Positions 60,869 to 64,000 of a stretch of 64,000 nt of DNA are shown in pieces (positions within the stretch are counted from its first letter, which is position 1; every line of letters starts with the position of its first letter). Both the position numbers and the translations under genes were made by a program. The DNA is from Albifimbria verrucaria (lineage: Eukaryota > Ascomycota > Sordariomycetes > Hypocreales > Stachybotryaceae), in contig JAHREC010000009.1 in the NCBI GenBank assembly GCA_020081605.1, forward strand, positions 4,464,001 to 4,528,000, read 5' to 3'. A model generated the notes under the pieces. The model was given only the letters and a program-made list of their open reading frames with translations. It did not search any database and was not told where the DNA came from.

Positions 60869-62664
60869 GGTCGGTTGTTGTTGATGGCTGGTGTAACCTC
60901 AGACAATGAAACTATGGCCATGCATCGCATGAATGAATGAAATGGTATTATAGAGAAATAATGCTGGGGAGATTAGATAGGTTCTTGAGTAGGATTCTCC
61001 CGAATTATGCTGACAAAGCCACACCAGCAACAAATGACAACGAGGCATGTAATTGGGTTGCATCGTTGCCATAATTGGTGCAAGAATACAGAGACTGAAA
61101 AGGAGGGGGTTTTGCATTGAGAGGATGTCGGATATGCAAGAAACGCAAGTATTTAGAGCACGCAACGTCGTGAAGCTATCTTGAACAGTACCTTTTGCAC
61201 ATGAATGTAGTGACATAGGGTAGGCCTCAGTCTAGGTGTGGACTGGTGGTCCTCTGGTGGTCCTCTGGAGACACCATTCATTTACTGGCCAATGGGCGAC
61301 TACGTTGGCTTACCTAAGGGAACTTGGTTCTGAAACAAGCAAGCGCTACAGAGCCAAGTCTAATCCATTGAACCAACTCTAACACCAACAGATGAACTGC
61401 AAACACCACATCAGCGCCATATTTGCACCTCTGAATAAGCTTGCATCTCCATCAGGCTCGTCACGATGAAGCAGGAGTTGACACGCGGCCAATTGAATCA
61501 TTTCGAAGATCGTTTCCTATCCTGCTGCATGTCTCCAAACCATCTCCTGCAACTAGATGCGTGCATGGCCCGCATCGTGGGTCGGTCCATGCTTCTCAGC
61601 AGCATGAGACGCCAGTGCGTGGGAGATGAACTTTAGATCGCTCTTCTTCGTCCCCTCGGTTCGATCCGAACTCCTGCATGGCGTTTTAGAGTTAACCCCA
61701 AGGGGTTGTGAGCTTGATGCTTGGTGATGCTGTTCAAACCAGCCAGGTTTGGGACCTGTCTCAGGATCCCTGCTCACGTCCAGCGAGCCCCAGCCCTGCC
61801 CCCAGACCAGCCTCACCCCAACTGCTTCGGCTGGTGTAGTACCGGCGATGTGGTGAGGTTGCTGAGAAAGAGTCTTCAGCAGTGGCCACGAAGTGCACCG
61901 GCTGTCATGGCCCAAGCAAAGAATCGCGGAGCTTCATCGTCAGCCCCCAAAGAACACGCACGTTCCTTTATTCGACCGGAGAAACCAATGGCATAGTAAT
62001 TCGTTCAGACTTTGCATGCATGGCAATGACTTCTCAATGCTATGCAACTGGAAACGTGAGACTTTCACGGAGTACCTTGCCTGGTCAGGGTCAAGGGTAT
62101 GCGACCCTCCGACTCAGGTCTCTCCGTACCGTCCTGTCCCCGGTTCGGAAGCCACCCCGACCGAAATGCGAGGACAGGCAGATTCGTCTGAACATTTCCC
62201 TCTTCAGAGTTTGTCGTCCGAAACGGGCGCGTCGTGAGACGGTCGCTTCCCACGAGGCCTGCTCGAAACCTGACTTGACACGAACCTCAGACGATACCAC
62301 CAGAACAACGCCTACACTCACCTGTCTGATCTTCGCCTGGGATAGCAAAGCTTGTCGTGCTGACGACGACTCACTCGTCTCATCACTACATCGGCGGCCT
62401 GGTGGCTCGTCCACTGCTCCAGTATATAAGGTCACTTCCATCCGGTGTTCCAGATGTCTTTCTTCATCCCATCAAGCACTCGCCTGCCTTTCAACCCTCC
62501 AAACACTTGTTTCTCTTCATTTCGCAGTTCTGTGAACGCGCTCTTTTCTAAACATTCTTTGACTTGTTTTAACTTTGGAAACCGCTAGCCGGCCACCTAT
62601 CCATTCCCTCAACTCAAACATTTAATCAATCACTACAACATCAACAATATCAACAACCGACAAG
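60869..62664. other. Long intergenic region upstream of the secreted Asn/Gly-rich protein
   Basis: About 1.8 kb. Open frames of 91-217 codons at 61721-62535 run across the TATA box at 62423 and have no recognisable motif, so I do not call them. The 3' part (62430-62664) is pyrimidine-rich and then CAA-rich, typical of the leader of a highly expressed fungal gene. Confidence 0.5.
62423..62430 (+). promoter_or_regulatory. TATA box of the secreted Asn/Gly-rich protein gene
   Basis: TATATAAG lies about 235 bp before the ATG at 62665 and is followed by a CT-rich tract and a leader ending CATCAACAATATCAACAACC, a pattern usual for strongly expressed fungal genes. Confidence 0.6.
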
Positions 62665-63979
62665 ATGTCTACGTCTAAGGCTTACCTCGTCTCCGTCCTC
62701 CTGGCTGTCGCCGAGGCTCGATTCGGTCAGGAGCAGATTCCTGTCGCTGCCATCCAGGCCCTGGGTAACTTCGGTAACCCTGGTGTTGCTGCCACCCTTG
62801 CTGGCAGCGTCCCCAGCTCCCTGCTTGCTGCTTCCAGCCCTTGCGACAAGCTTAAGATTGCCGACCAGCTCATCAGCGACCTCGGTGATGACCAGGCAGT
62901 CATTGATGCCGCCAAGGGACTGGTCGCTGCCGAGACCAACTTCAACCCCTTCGCTGTCAGCGTTCCTTTCGTCTGCGCCGATGCCTCTCTGCCTGCCACT
63001 GCTGCCCTCAGGGTATTGTTCCCCTTGTCGACCCTGCCGTTGGCGACTCTGATGTCGAGAACGCCAACTCGGCCACTTCCCTGAACAGCCCCTTCGATGC
63101 TACTGGCCTCTCCCAGGCTGAGGTTATGATTGCTCAGGGCTTCACCAACTTCACCGCTGTCGCTGCCGATGGTTCCAAGCCTGTTCTTGCTGGACAGGAC
63201 GGAGCCGGAGCCGGAGCCGGAGCCGGCAACAACGCTGGCAACAATGGCGGCAACAACGGCGGCAACAACGCTGGTAACAACGGTGGCAACGCTGATAACA
63301 ACGCTGGCGATGATGCCGCTGGCGATGATGCCGCTGATGACGATAACGCCGCTGACGGTGGCGCTGCTGGAGGTGCCCAGTGTGGTGGCAATGCTGGCAA
63401 CCAGAACAACGGCAACCAGAACAACAACGGTGGAAACAACAACAACGACCAGGGTAACAACGGTGGCAACCAGAATGATAACCAGAACAACAACGGCGGT
63501 AACAACAACAACGACAACCAGAACAACAACGGCGGCAACCAGAACGATAACCAGAACAACAACGGCGGCAACCAGAACGACAACCAGAACAACAACGGTG
63601 GTAACAACAACGACAACCAGGGCAACAATGGCGGCAATGCTGGCAACGGTGGCAACGGCGCTGCTGACTTCGGACAGTGCACTCCCACCATTGCTCGCGT
63701 TGGCGGACTCAACGGCCGCCCTGCTACTGAGTTCACCTTCATTCCCCAGGACCCCTTGTTGCCCAGGGCCAGCAGGAGGCTCTCAACCCCAACATCATCA
63801 CCAACCGCATTTGCGACCAGCTGACCAACGTCTGCGAGGCCAACGACGCCGCCAAGGCTCTCTGCAAGGATGCTCAGGCCCAGATCCAGGCTCTCGGCAC
63901 CAGGGACCAGTCCACCGCCGACACCTGGAACGCTCTGCTGGGCTTCGCCGGCGCTGATTCCAGCGTCGCCACTCTGTAA
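62665..63979 (+). CDS. Secreted Asn/Gly/Gln-rich protein of unknown function
   Basis: The start MSTSKAYLVSVLLAVAEA gives a signal peptide. After two one-base repairs (GGG near 63018, restoring ALRGIVPLVDP; cccc near 63751-63754, restoring QDPLVAQGQQEAL) the product is 438 residues, ending GADSSVATL at TAA 63977-63979. Layout: an N-terminal Ala/Val/Leu-rich domain with two cysteines (SSPCDKL, FVCADAS; about residues 20-175), a low-complexity linker rich in GNN, NQNNNGGN and GDDAA (about 63200-63660), and a C-terminal domain (about residues 335-438) with FGQCTPTIARVGGL, NRICDQLTNVCEAND and ALCKDAQAQIQALG carrying four cysteines. No hydrophobic tail is seen, so it is probably secreted or wall-bound without a GPI anchor. 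I recognise no named family. The strong TATA/CT leader suggests high expression. Confidence 0.75.
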
Positions 63980-64000
63980 GCTCGAAGCCATGAAATGGAA

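Noticed and set aside
61660..61680. Possible tRNA T-arm (ggttcgatccg)
   Set aside because: Stem bases do not pair properly and no A-box or cloverleaf is found upstream.
61882..62535. Plus-strand 217-codon frame
   Set aside because: Runs through the TATA box and leader of the gene at 62665, has no motif and an irregular composition.

Overview
The window is nuclear DNA of a filamentous ascomycete (Pezizomycotina; Sordariomycetes, perhaps Hypocreales, is an inference from the gene set). The evidence is the short introns (47-190 bp) with GT...CTAAC/CTGAC...AG signals, a Zn2Cys6 regulator, a GPI-anchored yapsin-type protease, a ferric reductase, a meiotic Rec8 cohesin, and secreted Asn/Gly- or Ser/Thr-rich wall proteins. 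Fourteen protein genes can be supported. No rRNA, tRNA, CRISPR array or transposon was found.

Layout: 1-1210, 3' part of an acyl-CoA thioesterase gene (+). 1646-29960, one enormous gene (-) for a secreted repeat protein of about 9,420 residues; this is the outstanding object in the window. 30881-32070, a GPI-anchored wall protein (+) divergent from the giant gene. 35044-36854, a GPI-anchored aspartic protease (+). 37493-40250, an RBM5/RBM10-like splicing factor (-). 42606-43143, molybdopterin synthase large subunit (+). 43330-43859, a 142-residue unknown protein (-). 44693-47292, ferric reductase (-). 49675-50685, exosome subunit Rrp43 (+). 51527-53275, Rab escort protein (+). 53702-55936, Rec8 (-). 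56930-58459, an ACC-synthase-like PLP enzyme (+), convergent with a Zn2Cys6 transcription factor at 58753-60868 (-). 62665-63979, a secreted Asn/Gly-rich protein (+).

A key technical point is that reading frames break in almost every gene. Nearly every break can be repaired by restoring one base (rarely two) to a homopolymer, most often C or G runs of 5-6 read as 4-5. In the giant gene all 29 breaks behave this way, and the corrected length is an exact multiple of three. I read these as base-loss errors in the assembly, so genes are annotated across them. Two sites do not fit neatly: an in-frame TAG in rec8, and the start region of rrp43.

The giant protein has a signal peptide, a short Cys-poor N-terminus, roughly 28 kb of tandem 36-50 residue beta-type repeats in several families separated by Ser/Gly/Thr-rich spacers, and a C-terminal domain of four tandem four-cysteine modules without a GPI signal. 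It shares a 920-bp intergenic region with the GPI-anchored protein gene, so the two may be co-regulated surface components. The genes from 37 to 56 kb are ordinary housekeeping or meiotic genes.
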